Shown here: in pieces, positions 7,810-8,509 of the stretch
Numbering within the stretch: position 1 is the first letter of the stretch
How the letters are laid out: each line of letters starts with the position of its first letter
DNA from: Thermaceae bacterium
GTDB taxonomy: Bacteria; Deinococcota; Deinococci; Deinococcales; Marinithermaceae
Assembly (NCBI GenBank): GCA_027053145.1
Contig: JALUED010000131.1
Coordinates: 1 to 8,509 of the forward strand
DNA: 8,509 nt
Reading direction: 5' to 3'
Program-made: the position numbers and the translations under genes
Notes under the pieces: generated by a model
The model's database searches: none
The model's input: the letters and a program-made list of their open reading frames with translations, nothing else
Told to the model about the DNA's origin: nothing

Positions 7810-8509
7810 GTGGACTTTTTGGAGGCGCTCGCCGCGCGACCCCCCCTTTGGCTCGGCCTGGATCCCCGGCCCGAGCGCTACCCTGACGCGGCGGCGATGC
7901 GGGCGCACCTCTTTGGCGTGGTCGAGGCCCTTGCCGGCGTGGTCGGCGGGGTGAAGCCGAACCTCGCCTTCTTTGAGGCCCTGGGCGCGGAAGGGATGGA
8001 GCTTTTGTTTGCGCTTGCAACCTATGCCCGTGAAAAGGGTCTGCCCGTGCTCTTTGATGCCAAAAGGGGCGACGTGCCCTCGACCGCGAGGGCCTATGCC
8101 GAGGCTTATTTGGCCCGATTTCCGGGCTCCGCGATCACGGTGAGCCCTCTGCTGGGGCAGGACGCGCTCATGCCCTTCCTCAAGGCCGCCCGGGCCCACG
8201 GGGGGATGGTCTTCGTGCTCGCCTGGACCTCGAACCCGGGGGCGAGGGACTACCTCGAGCTTGAAACCGAGCGGAGGCCGCTTTGGCGGGCGATCCTCGA
8301 GGACCTTGAAGCCCTGAACCCCGAGTACGAGGGGCGCGTCGGCGCGGTGGTGGGGGCGACCCATGAAGGGGCGCTTGAGGCCGCGCGGGCGGTCTTCTCG
8401 GGCTGGATCCTAGCCCCCGGGGTGGGGGCGCAGGGGGGGAGGCTCCGCCCGCTTGAGCGGGTGATCTACCCGGTCTCCAGGGCGCTTCTCTACCCCGAGG
8501 GCCGGGCGG
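7810..8509 (+). CDS. pyrF: Orotidine 5'-phosphate decarboxylase, type 2 (3' end cut by window edge)
   Basis: Catalyses the last step of UMP synthesis, decarboxylating OMP to UMP in the cytoplasm. The 233 visible codons show the family motifs. WLGLDPRPER (14-23) binds near the start of the barrel. GVKPNLAFFE (47-56) has Lys49. The catalytic FDAKRGDVPSTA (82-93) carries the Asp-Lys-Asp signature (Asp83, Lys85, Asp88). ITVSPLLGQD follows, and APGVGAQGG (202-210) is the phosphate-binding loop. The DAKRGD form and overall spacing fit the type-2 group found in mycobacteria and thermophiles, usually about 270 residues, so perhaps 30-40 residues are missing. GTG at 7810 is the only start after an in-frame TAG at 7798. 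The ATG at 7802 is in another frame. No clear Shine-Dalgarno is seen, in keeping with a leaderless message. It is divergent from metH. Confidence 0.93.
   Translation, partial: MDFLEALAARPPLWLGLDPRPERYPDAAAMRAHLFGVVEALAGVVGGVKPNLAFFEALGAEGMELLFALATYAREKGLPVLFDAKRGDVPSTARAYAEAYLARFPGSAITVSPLLGQDALMPFLKAARAHGGMVFVLAWTSNPGARDYLELETERRPLWRAILEDLEALNPEYEGRVGAVVGATHEGALEAARAVFSGWILAPGVGAQGGRLRPLERVIYPVSRALLYPEGRA

Noticed and set aside
7750..8364. Minus-strand open frame of 204 residues opposite pyrF.
   Set aside because: The plus strand holds the complete catalytic motif set of PyrF. The minus frame also spans the shared promoter region.

Overview
The window is GC-rich chromosomal DNA with dense gene packing, frequent GTG and TTG starts, and Shine-Dalgarno sites of the GGAGG type. 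Codon bias and gene content suggest a thermophilic Thermales-like member of the Deinococcota. That assignment rests on style and protein resemblance only, so it is moderately confident. Six protein genes are present, two of them cut by the window edges.

Layout. Positions 1-1520 (minus strand) hold a thiamine-uptake operon. A promoter is followed by a TPP riboswitch (1417-1509), a hairpin that buries the ribosome binding site (1386-1410), thiB (periplasmic thiamine-binding protein) and the start of thiP (permease, cut at the left edge). Positions 1569-3494 (plus strand) hold a divergently transcribed gene for a secreted collagen-like protein of 594 residues, with its own extended -10 promoter, a 5' inverted repeat and an intrinsic terminator. 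Positions 3517-4173 (minus) encode a compact RNA-ligase-like nucleotidyltransferase. Positions 4248-7748 (minus) encode a complete cobalamin-dependent methionine synthase (metH). Positions 7810-8509 (plus) hold the first 233 codons of a type-2 orotidine 5'-phosphate decarboxylase (pyrF), divergent from metH across only 61 bp.

How the parts fit. thiB and thiP form one riboswitch-controlled import system. metH and pyrF are housekeeping metabolism fired from overlapping short promoters. The ligase gene lies 74 bp downstream of metH on the same strand and may be co-transcribed. Its function is not evident from the neighbours.

The most unusual locus is the collagen-like gene. After a signal peptide, its N-terminal domain carries YCM and VQRAVW motifs like those of Gram-positive thioester adhesin domains. 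Next come 71 Gly-Pro-X triplets in three rods. Every triplet has Pro at the second position and none carries an acidic residue. The rods are separated by two identical Cys-bracketed double EF-hand modules, and a Cys-containing C-terminal globular domain ends the protein. The rods and modules contain a perfect 269-bp direct repeat (period 318 bp) that could change the fibre length in frame. This is the best candidate in the window for something not well described: a calcium-jointed, possibly covalently binding collagen fibre in a thermophile.
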